DNA from: Microthrixaceae bacterium | Lineage (GTDB): Bacteria; Actinomycetota; Acidimicrobiia; Acidimicrobiales; DATDAH01 | Direction of reading: 5' to 3' | Assembly (NCBI GenBank): GCA_020637195.1 | Contig: JACJWK010000034.1 | Span: forward strand, 1 to 18,562 | DNA: 18,562 bases | In this document: piece after piece, positions 1 to 9,763 of the stretch | Layout: the number at the start of each line of letters is the position of its first letter | Numbering within the stretch: position 1 is the first letter of the stretch | Notes under the pieces: model-generated | Seen by the model: only the letters and a program-made list of their open reading frames with translations | Databases searched by the model: none | What the model was told of the DNA's origin: nothing | Made by a program: the position numbers and the translations under genes

Positions 1-40
1 AAACCGTGTGTCGCAGGTTCGAATCCTGCCGCGGGCGCCA
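1..40 (+). tRNA. 3' part of a tRNA (isotype not determinable)
   Basis: The window opens inside a tRNA gene. A 5-bp T stem (GCAGG at 13-17, CCTGC at 25-29) closes a canonical TTCGAAT loop (18-24). It is followed by a seven-base 3' acceptor strand (30-36), a G discriminator (37) and an encoded CCA (38-40). Bases 1-12 fit the end of the anticodon loop, the 3' anticodon stem and a short variable loop. The anticodon, D arm and 5' acceptor strand lie outside the window, so the amino acid cannot be named. Positions 41-195, between this tRNA and the stop of the next gene, show nothing further and no attachment-site-like repeat. Confidence 0.88.
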
Positions 41-195
41 ACGAGCAGCGCCGGCCAGACCGTGTCGGCCTGCTCCGAGCCGGGAGGTCGTGGAGGCCTG
101 CTCGACGGCGCCCAGTGGCTGCGATTCTCGGCCGTGCACACATGGCGCCACCGCGCCCAGGTCATCGCCCTCCGCGCGCCGCGCGAGGGCTGAGC

Positions 196-789
196 TCAGC
201 CCGCCAGCACCGTCGCCGCCAGCGCGAGGCGGTGGTCCTTCGCCCACGGCGGGCCCAGCGCCTTGCGAGGGCCACGGAGAACCTCGTCGGCCCGGTCGCC
301 GAGTCGCTCGGCCGCCTGGGCCTCGACGGTCCTGGCGTCGAAGCGGTGGACCGTCCAGCCCCGGTCCTCGGCCAGGGCGGCCAGCACCTGGCAGTACATC
401 GCGGAGTCGGCACGGCTCTCATGAGGTGGACGACGAAGGGTGGCGATGTCGACGGGGAGGTCGTCGGGCCACGCCCGCACCGACAGCGAGTCGATCGGAC
501 CGACGTCGGCGGCCAGGTCGTCGAGCGCCGCCGCCGAGGTGCGCATGACCGAGTCCCGTACCCGGGACACGAGCGCCGCCAGGGCGTCGTCGTCCAGCGG
601 GTCGCCGGTGCGGTGCAGCTCGTGGGCACCGCCCTCGTGGTGGATCGGCGCCGCGGGCAGGTCGGGGTCGATCAGCTCGATGCGGCGGCGGTCGATGACG
701 CGGTGCGAGGCGTCGGCGGTGACCGCCACGGCCCATCCGTAGTGGTGGGCCACACCCACGCGCCGGTCGCCGGCCCGGGCGTCAGCCAT
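196..789 (-). CDS. Conserved hypothetical protein (actinobacterial type)
   Basis: 197 aa, function unknown. The ATG at 789 was chosen because the recognisable conserved part begins a few residues later (VGVAHHYGWAV, 11-21). An open stretch extends upstream to 990, but it would overlap the divergent oxidoreductase gene and reads as low-complexity shadow coding. Visible motifs are DRRRIELIDPDLP (33-45) with an H-H-E triplet at 50-52, SRADSAMY (125-132) in the middle, and a C-terminal GPPWAKDHRLA (179-189). This pattern resembles a family of uncharacterised actinobacterial proteins known to me only as hypotheticals. There is no signal peptide or membrane segment, so it is probably cytosolic. No Shine-Dalgarno is visible before the ATG. 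It is transcribed away from the oxidoreductase across an 88-bp gap. Confidence 0.72.
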   Translation of the reverse strand: MADARAGDRRVGVAHHYGWAVAVTADASHRVIDRRRIELIDPDLPAAPIHHEGGAHELHRTGDPLDDDALAALVSRVRDSVMRTSAAALDDLAADVGPIDSLSVRAWPDDLPVDIATLRRPPHESRADSAMYCQVLAALAEDRGWTVHRFDARTVEAQAAERLGDRADEVLRGPRKALGPPWAKDHRLALAATVLAG

Positions 790-863
790 CGGCGGGCGAG
801 GAGGCGCCGGCTCGGTCGACCATGAGGAGATGGTGGCACGGCCCTCGACTCGGGACCCGCCAC

Positions 864-869
864 TAACGT
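864..869 (+). promoter_or_regulatory. Candidate -10 element (TAACGT) for a leaderless transcript
   Basis: TAACGT matches the TANNNT -10 pattern and ends 8 bases before the GTG start at 878. No Shine-Dalgarno lies between them. That geometry is typical of leaderless mRNAs, which are common in Actinomycetota. No convincing -35 box is visible, so this is a tentative call. Confidence 0.35.
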
Positions 870-877
870 CGCCGGGC

Positions 878-1921
878 GTGAAGGTCGACGCCCTCGTCAA
901 CGCCCAGCCGCTGCGCCGCATGCAGGAGATCGCCCGCGACGCCGAGGCGGCCGGGTTCGCCGGCCTCACCATCACCGAGGCGGGCCGCACCGCCTATCTC
1001 AGCGCGGCCGCCGCCGCGCTCGTCACCGGGCTCGACCTGGCCACCGGGGTGGCCGTCGCCTTCCCCCGCAGCCCCATGGTCACCGCGTCCAACGCGTGGG
1101 AGCTCGCCGACGTGAGCGGCGGGCGCTTCCGTCTCGGGCTGGGCACCCAGGTGCGAGCCCACATCGAGCGCCGCTACAGCGCCGAGTTCGACCCGCCGGG
1201 CCCGCGCCTGCGCGAGTACGTGCTCGCCCTGCGGGCCATCTTCCGGGCGTTCGCCGGCGACGAGCGCCTCGCGTTCGACGGCGACCACTGGTCGATGGAC
1301 CTCCTGCCGCGCGAGTGGTCCCCCGGCCCGATCGACGCCGGCGCCCCGCCCATCGACCTCGCCGCGGTCAACCCGTGGATGCTGCGCATGGCCGCCGAGG
1401 TCGCCGACGGCGTGCACGTCCACCCGCTCAACACCCCCACCTACCTCGAGCAGACCCTCCTGCCCAACCTCGCCGCCGGCGCCGCCGCCGCCGGCCGGCC
1501 GGCCGACGAGGTGACGGTGCACGTTCCCTGCTTCACCGTCGTGGGCGACACCGAGGACGAGCGAGCGGCCCGCCGCGAGGCGGCCCGGTTCCAGATCGCC
1601 TTCTACGGCTCCACCCCGAACTACGCCTACCTGTTCGAGCAGCTCGACCGCGAGGGCACCACCCCCCGCCTCCAAGCGGCGCTGAAGGCGAAGGATCTGG
1701 GCGCCGTCCCCTCGATCATCGACGACGACCTGCTGCGCCACTTCGTCGTCGAGTGCCCGTGGGACGGGCTGGCCGACGCCCTCGTGGACCGCTACGAGGG
1801 CACGGCCTCGCGGGTGGTCCTGTACTTCGCGGGCCGCACCTGGGACGAGGACCGCACCGCGTTCGCCCGCCTCGGCGAGGCCGCCCGCGACGTCCACCGC
1901 CGGACCGGGCCCACGTCCTGA
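878..1921 (+). CDS. LLM-class F420-dependent oxidoreductase, TIGR03617/MSMEG_2256-like
   Basis: 347 aa, a cytosolic luciferase-like monooxygenase-fold (TIM barrel) enzyme expected to use coenzyme F420 for a redox reaction on an unknown substrate. The N-terminus (KVDALVNAQPLRRMQEIARDAE) with T-I-T-E-A-G at 31-36 marks the first barrel strands. The segment GGRFRLGLGTQVRAHIERRY (81-100) is the strongly conserved cofactor-side motif of this subfamily. The GTG at 878 is preferred over an in-frame ATG at 830, because the upstream residues (VARPSTRDPPLTSP) do not look like the family and would leave almost no promoter space to the divergent gene. No downstream partner is evident: about 240 bp separate it from marR. 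The family assignment is strong, but the physiological substrate cannot be told from sequence. Confidence 0.9.
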   Translation: MKVDALVNAQPLRRMQEIARDAEAAGFAGLTITEAGRTAYLSAAAAALVTGLDLATGVAVAFPRSPMVTASNAWELADVSGGRFRLGLGTQVRAHIERRYSAEFDPPGPRLREYVLALRAIFRAFAGDERLAFDGDHWSMDLLPREWSPGPIDAGAPPIDLAAVNPWMLRMAAEVADGVHVHPLNTPTYLEQTLLPNLAAGAAAAGRPADEVTVHVPCFTVVGDTEDERAARREAARFQIAFYGSTPNYAYLFEQLDREGTTPRLQAALKAKDLGAVPSIIDDDLLRHFVVECPWDGLADALVDRYEGTASRVVLYFAGRTWDEDRTAFARLGEAARDVHRRTGPTS

Positions 1922-1979
1922 CCGGCCACGACGCCGGCCCCAGGTCGGCGAGGCGGAGCTCGGCGACGAGGCGCTCGCC

Positions 1980-2090
1980 ATGATGCGCGCCCACGAGGCG
2001 CTCGTGCCCCTCGACGACGGCCCGCACGGCATCCACGCCCGGGTGGCGGACGACGAGCGCCACCCCTCCCGCCCCGCGGGCAGCGAGTAA
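1980..2090 (+). CDS. Possible short ORF or gene remnant
   Basis: A 36-codon frame starts with two consecutive ATGs and ends TAA at 2088-2090. It encodes an acidic peptide beginning MMRAHEALVPLDDGPHG. The frame is also open upstream (VGEAELGDEALA immediately before the ATG) into the end of the oxidoreductase gene, so it may be the tail of a decayed gene rather than a real small protein. No Shine-Dalgarno and no recognisable family are seen. It occupies most of the 200-bp gap between the oxidoreductase and the marR promoter. Listed so that the gap is accounted for; low confidence. Confidence 0.2.
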   Translation: MMRAHEALVPLDDGPHGIHARVADDERHPSRPAGSE

Positions 2091-2136
2091 CGGCGGTCCC
2101 GAGCGGCGCCGCGCCCGCCGCGAGTTGGAGACGACG

Positions 2137-2167
2137 GTTGCCTGCTGCAACACTTGCTGTATGCAAC
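2137..2167 (+). promoter_or_regulatory. Double inverted-repeat operator overlapping the marR start
   Basis: Two copies of TTGC-N5-GCAA lie in tandem (2138-2150 and 2154-2166), separated by CAC, so their centres are 16 bp apart. The whole block is itself a larger dyad: GTTGC at 2137-2141 pairs with GCAAC at 2163-2167, and the inner GCAA/TTGC arms flank CAC. The second copy covers the ATG at 2161. A weak promoter could sit here (TTGGAG at 2125-2130, 18 bp, AACACT at 2149-2154), which would make the transcript leaderless. The location is classic for MarR autoregulation; the binding itself is inferred. Confidence 0.6.
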
Positions 2168-2637
2168 GATCCGAGCCCGCCGCCGTGGAGGACGTCACCG
2201 ACGCCGTCCTCACCGCGACCCGCGTGCTCGTCGGCATCTCCGCGGCCTCGCTCGCGCCCATCGAGGACCAGGTGACGCTCTCGCAGTACCGGGCCCTCGT
2301 CGTGCTCGCCAGCCGGGGCCCGCAGTCACTGGCCCAGCTCGCCGCCGAGCTCCAGGTGGTGCCCTCGACCGCCACCCGGATGTGCGACCGCCTCGAGCGC
2401 AAGGGCCTCGTCGAGCGCCGAGCGGTCCCGGACAACCGCCGGGAGGTCGAGGTCCGCCTCGCCCGCGAGGGCCGCAAGATCGTCACCACCGTGGCCGCCG
2501 CCCGCCGCCGGGCGCTGCGCGCCATCGTCGACCGCCTGGGCGAGGGCGAGCGGGCGGCACTCGTCGACGCGCTCGACGCGTTCGCCGGCGCCGCCGGCGA
2601 GCTCCCCGAAGAGCAGTGGTATCTCGGATGGGACTGA
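2161..2637 (+). CDS. MarR-family transcriptional regulator
   Basis: 158 aa, predicted cytosolic dimeric DNA-binding repressor. The winged helix-turn-helix spans about residues 40-105: LSQYRALVVLA (40-50), LAQLAAELQVVPSTATRMCD (57-76) with the recognition helix around 68-82, and a wing carrying the family's D-x-R signature (DNRREVEVRL, 91-100). Long helices at both ends supply the dimer interface. ATG 2161 is preferred to a TTG at 2125, because the extra codons are cysteine-rich (VACCNTCC) and simply translate the palindromic operator. It sits 22 bp before the CLC gene on the same strand, so the two are probably one operon and the regulator may control the channel. The ligand is unknown. Confidence 0.9.
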   Translation: MQRSEPAAVEDVTDAVLTATRVLVGISAASLAPIEDQVTLSQYRALVVLASRGPQSLAQLAAELQVVPSTATRMCDRLERKGLVERRAVPDNRREVEVRLAREGRKIVTTVAAARRRALRAIVDRLGEGERAALVDALDAFAGAAGELPEEQWYLGWD

Positions 2638-2659
2638 CCGCCGTGCCCGTGCCCCACCG

Positions 2660-4333
2660 ATGAACCCCCGCAACGTCGGCTCCGAGCTCTCCAAGCGCCT
2701 GCTCGCGCTGTCCGCGTTGACCGGCGCCATCACCGGCGTCGGCGTCGCCGCGTTCGAGTGGGTCACCCGCGACCAGATCTTCGAGCGCATCCTGGGGCTC
2801 CCGCTCCCCGCACAGGCCCTGTTCCCCCTCGTCGGCCTGGCCCTGACCGCGGTGGCCCTCGCCACCGTCGGCCGGGGGGCGACGGCGGCCACCTCCGACG
2901 ACTACATCCGCAACTTCCACGAGCGGGGCCGCCCGCTCGACCTCAAGCCGCTCCCCGCCCGCCTGCTCGGCGGCCTCGCCACCCTCGGCACGGGCGGCGC
3001 CCTGGGCTTCGAGGGCCCGTCGCTGTACCTCGGCGCCTCCGTCGGCACCCTGCTCGACCGGCTCCGGCCGCGACGCTCGGCCCGCGGCCGCGCCGACTCC
3101 AAGGTGCTCATGGTGGCGGGCGCCGCGGCCGGCGTCGCGGCCATCTTCAAGGCACCCGCCACGGGGGCGATCTTCGCCCTCGAGTCGCCCTACCGCGACG
3201 ACAACGCCCGCCGGATGCTGCTGCCCGCCCTCCTCGCGGCCGCCACCGGCTACCTCAGCGCGGTCACCCTCCTCGGCACCGAGCCCCTCTTCTCGGTCGA
3301 GGGCACGCCGCCGTTCGACCTGCGCGAGCTGGGCGGCGCGGTCGTGCTGGGCCTGCTCTGCGGCGTCGGGGCCCGCCTCTTCGCCTGGATCATCGGCTGG
3401 GCCAAGTCGATGGCGGCCACCCAGGCGGGCTGGGTCCGCGTCCTCGTGGCGGGCGGGGTCATGGCGGCGCTGGTGGTGGTCTCCGACCTGCTCTTCGACG
3501 AGCCCCTCGCCACCGGCTCCGGGTACCGCACGCTCGAGTGGGTCACCGAGCCGGGCCACGCCCTCCCGCTGGTGGCCGCCCTGTTCACCATCCGCCTGTT
3601 CGCCACCACCGCCACCGTGGGGGGCGGCGGGGTGGGCGGCCTGTTCGTCCCGCTCGTCATCGCGGGCGCGGTGCTCGGCGACGCCATGTCGGTGGTGGTG
3701 GACGACCGCACCACGCTGTTCCCCCTCATCGGCGTCGCCGCGTTCCTCGGAGCGGGCTACCGCACGCCGCTGGCCGGCGTGGTCTTCGTGGCCGAGACCA
3801 CCGGCCGACCGGGGTTCGTGGTCCCGGGCCTGATCGCCTCGGTCGCCTCCCAGCTCGTCATGGGCTCCGTGTCGGTGTCGAAGTACCAGATCGCCGGGCG
3901 GGCGGGGCACCTCGAGCGTCGCCTCCGGCTGCCCGTCACCTCCGCGCTGGACGCCGACGTGCTGGCGGTGCCGGCCGACGCGGACCTGGCCAGCTTCCAC
4001 GAGCACCACCTGCTCGCCCGCCGCCAGCTCGACGTGCCGGTGGTCGACGCCAACCGCTACCTCGGCATGCTCACGGTGGGCGCCGTGGGGCAGGTGCCCC
4101 GGGAGGAGTGGAGCGAGCGCAGCGCCGGCGAGATGGCCGACACGCACTGGCCGGTGGGCCGGCTCACCTGGGCCCTGGAGGACGCCGTGCGGGCGATGAA
4201 CGAGCACGAGGTCGAGACGCTGCCCATCGTCGACGACGGGCAGTTCGTCGGGGTCGTCACCATGTCGGGGCTCCTGCACCTGGACGAGATCCTCGACAGC
4301 GGCGAGGCCCGTCCCGGCCCCGGCACCCCCTGA
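2660..4333 (+). CDS. CLC-family chloride channel/transporter with C-terminal CBS pair
   Basis: 557 aa inner-membrane protein with the CLC fold over about residues 10-415, then a tandem CBS (Bateman) module at about 428-545 that probably senses nucleotides. The GxEGP motif is clear (GFEGP, 116-120), with E118 as the external gating glutamate. GLFVP (327-331) matches the GxFxP anion-site motif, and Y409 in SVSKYQ fits the conserved selectivity tyrosine. Two canonical features are missing. At the GSGIP position the protein reads T-S-D-D-Y (78-82). The residue aligning with E. coli E203, the inner proton glutamate, is S175 (IFALESP). It may therefore be an anion channel or a transporter with altered coupling rather than a standard Cl-/H+ antiporter. 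Likely co-transcribed with marR; no Shine-Dalgarno precedes the ATG. Confidence 0.92.
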   Translation: MNPRNVGSELSKRLLALSALTGAITGVGVAAFEWVTRDQIFERILGLPLPAQALFPLVGLALTAVALATVGRGATAATSDDYIRNFHERGRPLDLKPLPARLLGGLATLGTGGALGFEGPSLYLGASVGTLLDRLRPRRSARGRADSKVLMVAGAAAGVAAIFKAPATGAIFALESPYRDDNARRMLLPALLAAATGYLSAVTLLGTEPLFSVEGTPPFDLRELGGAVVLGLLCGVGARLFAWIIGWAKSMAATQAGWVRVLVAGGVMAALVVVSDLLFDEPLATGSGYRTLEWVTEPGHALPLVAALFTIRLFATTATVGGGGVGGLFVPLVIAGAVLGDAMSVVVDDRTTLFPLIGVAAFLGAGYRTPLAGVVFVAETTGRPGFVVPGLIASVASQLVMGSVSVSKYQIAGRAGHLERRLRLPVTSALDADVLAVPADADLASFHEHHLLARRQLDVPVVDANRYLGMLTVGAVGQVPREEWSERSAGEMADTHWPVGRLTWALEDAVRAMNEHEVETLPIVDDGQFVGVVTMSGLLHLDEILDSGEARPGPGTP

Positions 4334-4435
4334 CGTCGGGCCCCCGACGCCGGGCGCCCTGCGGCAGCGCGCCACGCGCCCGATCAGCGCCCACCCCAGT
4401 TCGAACCGACCGAAGGCTCGGGCAACCGGTGCGTT

Positions 4436-4454
4436 CGGCCCGGGGGTCGGGCCG
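4436..4454. terminator. GC-rich hairpin between convergent genes, possible terminator
   Basis: A perfect 7-bp inverted repeat (CGGCCCG at 4436-4442, CGGGCCG at 4448-4454) with a five-base loop lies in the 226-bp gap between the CLC gene and the converging small membrane-protein gene. There is no T tract, so it is not a textbook intrinsic terminator, but such hairpins are common at gene ends in high-GC actinobacteria. The rest of the gap (4334-4559) shows nothing recognisable. Confidence 0.3.
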
Positions 4455-4559
4455 GTGGTTTCGGGCCGGCCGGCACGCCGTCAGGCCCAGGCGGTCACGG
4501 CCGCGGGGACCGGCCGTCCCGCGTGGCCGGCGGCCCGCCGGGTCCGCCGACCCGCCTGG

Positions 4560-5000
4560 TCAGCGAGGGCTGGTCCGACGCTCGTCGGAGAACACCGTCG
4601 GCCCCGCGGGGATGGGCGCCGGGCGCGGGCCGAAGGGATGGGCGGGCGGCTCCACCCGGGCGTCGTCGCGCAACTCCTGGAACTCGGCCCTCGCCCGATG
4701 GGCGCGACCGCCGATCAGCATCGCGCCGATCAGCGCTCCGCCGACGAGGCCGGCGATCCCCGCGAACACCGTGAGACCGGTGGCGGTGCCCGAGGCGACC
4801 GGACTGGCCGCCAGCAGCACCGTCACGGCCACCAGCAACGCGGCGGCGGCCCCGATGATCCCGCCGAGCACGACGCCGATGCCGTCCTCGGGGAGCAGGT
4901 GCCCGGGCGTCCGGTCCGAGGAGCGCTCCAGGCGCTCGCGCTGGTCCTCGACCCAGGTGCCGGGAGCGTTCGTGTGTCCGGTGCGGATGACGGTGGTCAT
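4560..5000 (-). CDS. Small membrane protein with two predicted helices, unknown function
   Basis: 146 aa. A hydrophilic N-terminal segment of about 40 residues (rich in R, E and D) is followed by two hydrophobic glycine/alanine-rich helices (about 42-66 and 75-98), a basic stretch (RAHRARAEFQEL, 99-110) and a proline-rich tail. The architecture resembles small actinobacterial stress-associated membrane proteins, but I do not recognise a named family. The ATG at 5000 is chosen over an in-frame GTG at 5015 because a strong Shine-Dalgarno (GGGGAGG on the minus strand) stands six bases upstream of the ATG and overlaps the longer start. It diverges from glgX and converges on the CLC gene. A candidate general-stress promoter lies about 40 bp upstream. 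Confidence 0.75.
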   Translation of the reverse strand: MTTVIRTGHTNAPGTWVEDQRERLERSSDRTPGHLLPEDGIGVVLGGIIGAAAALLVAVTVLLAASPVASGTATGLTVFAGIAGLVGGALIGAMLIGGRAHRARAEFQELRDDARVEPPAHPFGPRPAPIPAGPTVFSDERRTSPR

Positions 5001-5030
5001 GGTGGGCCTCCCCACGATTCTTCGGCGGTT

Positions 5031-5048
5031 GCGGGGTCCCTACCCCGC
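5031..5048. repeat. Inverted repeat in the glgX divergent intergenic region
   Basis: GCGGGGT (5031-5037) and ACCCCGC (5042-5048) form a perfect 7-bp inverted repeat with a four-base centre. It overlaps the candidate minus-strand -10 element and the probable transcription start, so it could be an operator or simply a feature of the promoter. It lies about 110 bp before glgX. Confidence 0.4.
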
Positions 5049-5066
5049 GGATCCACCGTTCGAACC
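5041..5066 (-). promoter_or_regulatory. Candidate SigB/SigF-type stress promoter for the small membrane protein
   Basis: Read on the minus strand, GGTTC (5066-5062) is followed by 16 bases and then GGGTA (5045-5041). The known consensus for mycobacterial SigF and streptomycete SigB promoters is about GGTTT or GTTT, 14-17 bases, GGGTA/T, so only one -35 base departs from it. The spacing from GGGTA to the ATG at 5000 is 40 bases and contains the Shine-Dalgarno. The assignment rests on pattern matching by eye. Confidence 0.45.
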
Positions 5067-5145
5067 CTCGGCACCGACCGTCGCGGTGGCAGGTGTCACG
5101 GCCCCCCGGAGCCCGCCGGCGAGATGGGAGCGCGGCGCGGCGGTC

Positions 5146-5151
5146 TACCCT
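5146..5151 (+). promoter_or_regulatory. Candidate -10 element (TACCCT) for leaderless glgX
   Basis: TACCCT fits TANNNT and ends seven bases before the glgX ATG at 5159. The intervening CCCGG-type sequence has no Shine-Dalgarno. This suggests that transcription begins at or next to the start codon. No clear -35 box is visible at the expected distance. Confidence 0.4.
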
Positions 5152-5158
5152 GCCCCGG

Positions 5159-7264
<2,106 letters not shown>

Positions 7265-7271
7265 GCGGCGC

Positions 7272-7297
7272 GGTCCCCCACCGGGAGCTCCCGGGTA
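7272..7297 (+). promoter_or_regulatory. Candidate SigB/SigF-like promoter before the baeRF gene
   Basis: GGTCC (7272-7276), 16 bases, then GGGTA (7293-7297), followed by GGAG. Spacer length and -10 match the candidate before the small membrane protein at 5041-5066. The -35 is weaker here (GGTCC against GGTTT). The start codon lies 45 bases downstream of GGGTA, a similar leader length. A 14-bp perfect palindrome, CCGGGAGCTCCCGG (7281-7294), overlaps the spacer and -10 and might be an operator or the end hairpin of glgX. Confidence 0.35.
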
Positions 7298-7342
7298 GGA
7301 GAGGAGGCAGACCGCGACCACCGACGCGACCACGGAGCCTCC

Positions 7343-8461
7343 ATGGACCACGACCGAGCCCTGCCCGACCTCCTCTGGGATCCGAGCGAGGTGGCCGGCG
7401 TGCTCGACCACCCCGGACCCTTCCTCACCGTCTACCTCGAGACCTCGCCCACCACGGTCGGCGACGAGCGCCACGACGTGCACCGCTGGTCCGACCTCCG
7501 GGCCGGGGCCGCCGCCCAGGGCGCCCCCGAGGAGGTGCTCGCCGCGGTCGACCCGCTGGTCGACGAGGAGCCCGTCGACGGCGAGACGCTCGTCGCCGTG
7601 GTGACCCCCGACGGCGTCGCGCTGTCGGGCCACCTCCCCGAGCCCGTCGAGCACGACCTCGTCGTGTGGGACACCCTTCCTCGCCTCGGCCCCCTGCTCG
7701 ACTCGCGCCAACAGGACGTGGCCCACGTGATCGCGCTGGTGGACCGCACCGGCGCCGACGTGCTGGCCGTCACCGCCGGCGGCGAGGAGCTCGCCGAGCT
7801 GGTCGAGGGCGACCACGACGTCGTCAACCGCGTGCGGGCGGGCGGCTGGTCCCACCGACGCATCCAGCAGCGCACCGAGGACTCGTGGGAGCGCAACGCC
7901 GAGCAGACCGCCGACGAGGTGGCCGCCATGGCCCGCCGGGTGGACGCCCGCGTGATCCTGGTCGCCGGCGAGCGCCACTCGACGTCGGTCGTCCTCGAGC
8001 GACTGCCCGACGACCCGCCGGTGCACCTGTTGGACGGGGGCCGGGCCGCCGGCGGCGACGACGACCGCCTGGCCACCGAGATCGTGCACCGCACCGGGGA
8101 CGTCGCCGCCCGGGAGACCCGCGCCGCGCTGGCCGCGTTCGGCGGGGCCGCGGGCCGCCACGACCACGCCGTGGAGGGCGCCGACGACACCGTCGCCGCC
8201 CTCGCCCAGGGCCGCGTCGCCCTGCTGCTGGTCGACGACGACCCCTCCGACGCCCGCCGCGCCTGGATCGGGCCCCGGCCGGCCGAGGTGGGGGCCACCC
8301 CCGGCGACCTGGAGGGCATGGGCGTCGAGGAGCCCCGCCAGGCCCGGCTGGTCGACGCGTGCATCCGGGCCGCCGTCGGGACCGGGGCGGTGGTCCGGGT
8401 CGTGCCGGGCGCCGCCGAGCACGCGCCCGACCGAGGGATCGGGGCGGTGCTGCGCTGGTGA
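7343..8461 (+). CDS. Bacterial eRF1-like protein, baeRF family 2 / Rv2629-Balon type
   Basis: 372 aa, predicted cytosolic and ribosome-associated. It looks like the baeRF (bacterial archaeo-eukaryotic release factor) family that includes M. tuberculosis Rv2629 and the hibernation factor Balon. The telling stretch is RAGGWSHRRIQQRTEDSWER (165-184), which lines up with the GGQ loop and following helix of eRF1 (GRGGQSALRFARLR). The catalytic glutamine is replaced: G167-G168-W169. The N-terminal part (about 1-120) and an L7Ae-like C-terminal part (about 260-372) follow the three-domain plan. Without GGQ, peptide release is unlikely, so a role in ribosome hibernation or tRNA protection is inferred. 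A Shine-Dalgarno GGAG (7334-7337) sits five bases before the ATG. It lies between glgX and the BrkB gene with no obvious functional tie to glycogen. Confidence 0.82.
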   Translation: MDHDRALPDLLWDPSEVAGVLDHPGPFLTVYLETSPTTVGDERHDVHRWSDLRAGAAAQGAPEEVLAAVDPLVDEEPVDGETLVAVVTPDGVALSGHLPEPVEHDLVVWDTLPRLGPLLDSRQQDVAHVIALVDRTGADVLAVTAGGEELAELVEGDHDVVNRVRAGGWSHRRIQQRTEDSWERNAEQTADEVAAMARRVDARVILVAGERHSTSVVLERLPDDPPVHLLDGGRAAGGDDDRLATEIVHRTGDVAARETRAALAAFGGAAGRHDHAVEGADDTVAALAQGRVALLLVDDDPSDARRAWIGPRPAEVGATPGDLEGMGVEEPRQARLVDACIRAAVGTGAVVRVVPGAAEHAPDRGIGAVLRW

Positions 8462-8493
8462 GGCCCCGGTGAGCCCGGGTGCGGGCCGGGGCC
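8462..8493 (+). terminator. Inverted repeat between the baeRF and BrkB genes
   Basis: GGCCCCGG (8462-8469) and CCGGGGCC (8486-8493) form a perfect 8-bp stem with a 16-base loop directly after the baeRF stop. No T tract follows; instead the Shine-Dalgarno of the next gene begins at once. It could attenuate read-through, or it could act as an mRNA-stabilising hairpin within an operon. Confidence 0.35.
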
Positions 8494-8509
8494 CGAGGAG
8501 GGAGTCGGC

Positions 8510-9643
<1,134 letters not shown>

Positions 9644-9709
9644 GCCGCGGCGCCGCCGCCACCCACCCCACCCCGGCCCGCGCCTTCTGACCGCGCGACC
9701 ACGACACCG

Positions 9710-9730
9710 CGTCGTCCGGTCGGAACGACG
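9710..9730. terminator. Hairpin between convergent genes, possible bidirectional terminator
   Basis: CGTCGT (9710-9715) pairs with ACGACG (9725-9730). Three more inner pairs (CCG/CGG) form across a single bulged A, giving a short-loop hairpin. It lies in the 120-bp gap between the converging BrkB and MFS-fragment genes. No T run is present on either side, so the call is tentative. Confidence 0.35.
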
Positions 9731-9763
9731 GGGTGCGCCTGCCGCCGAGCGGCGTGGGCCGGC

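Noticed and set aside
1..195. Possible integration site at the tRNA 3' end
   Set aside because: No integrase gene and no repeated copy of the tRNA end are visible in the window; the genes are ordinary chromosomal ones.
7298..7307. Strong Shine-Dalgarno-like GGAGAGGAGG
   Set aside because: No start codon follows within a useful distance; the baeRF ATG at 7343 has its own GGAG. It probably lies around the transcription start or in the leader.
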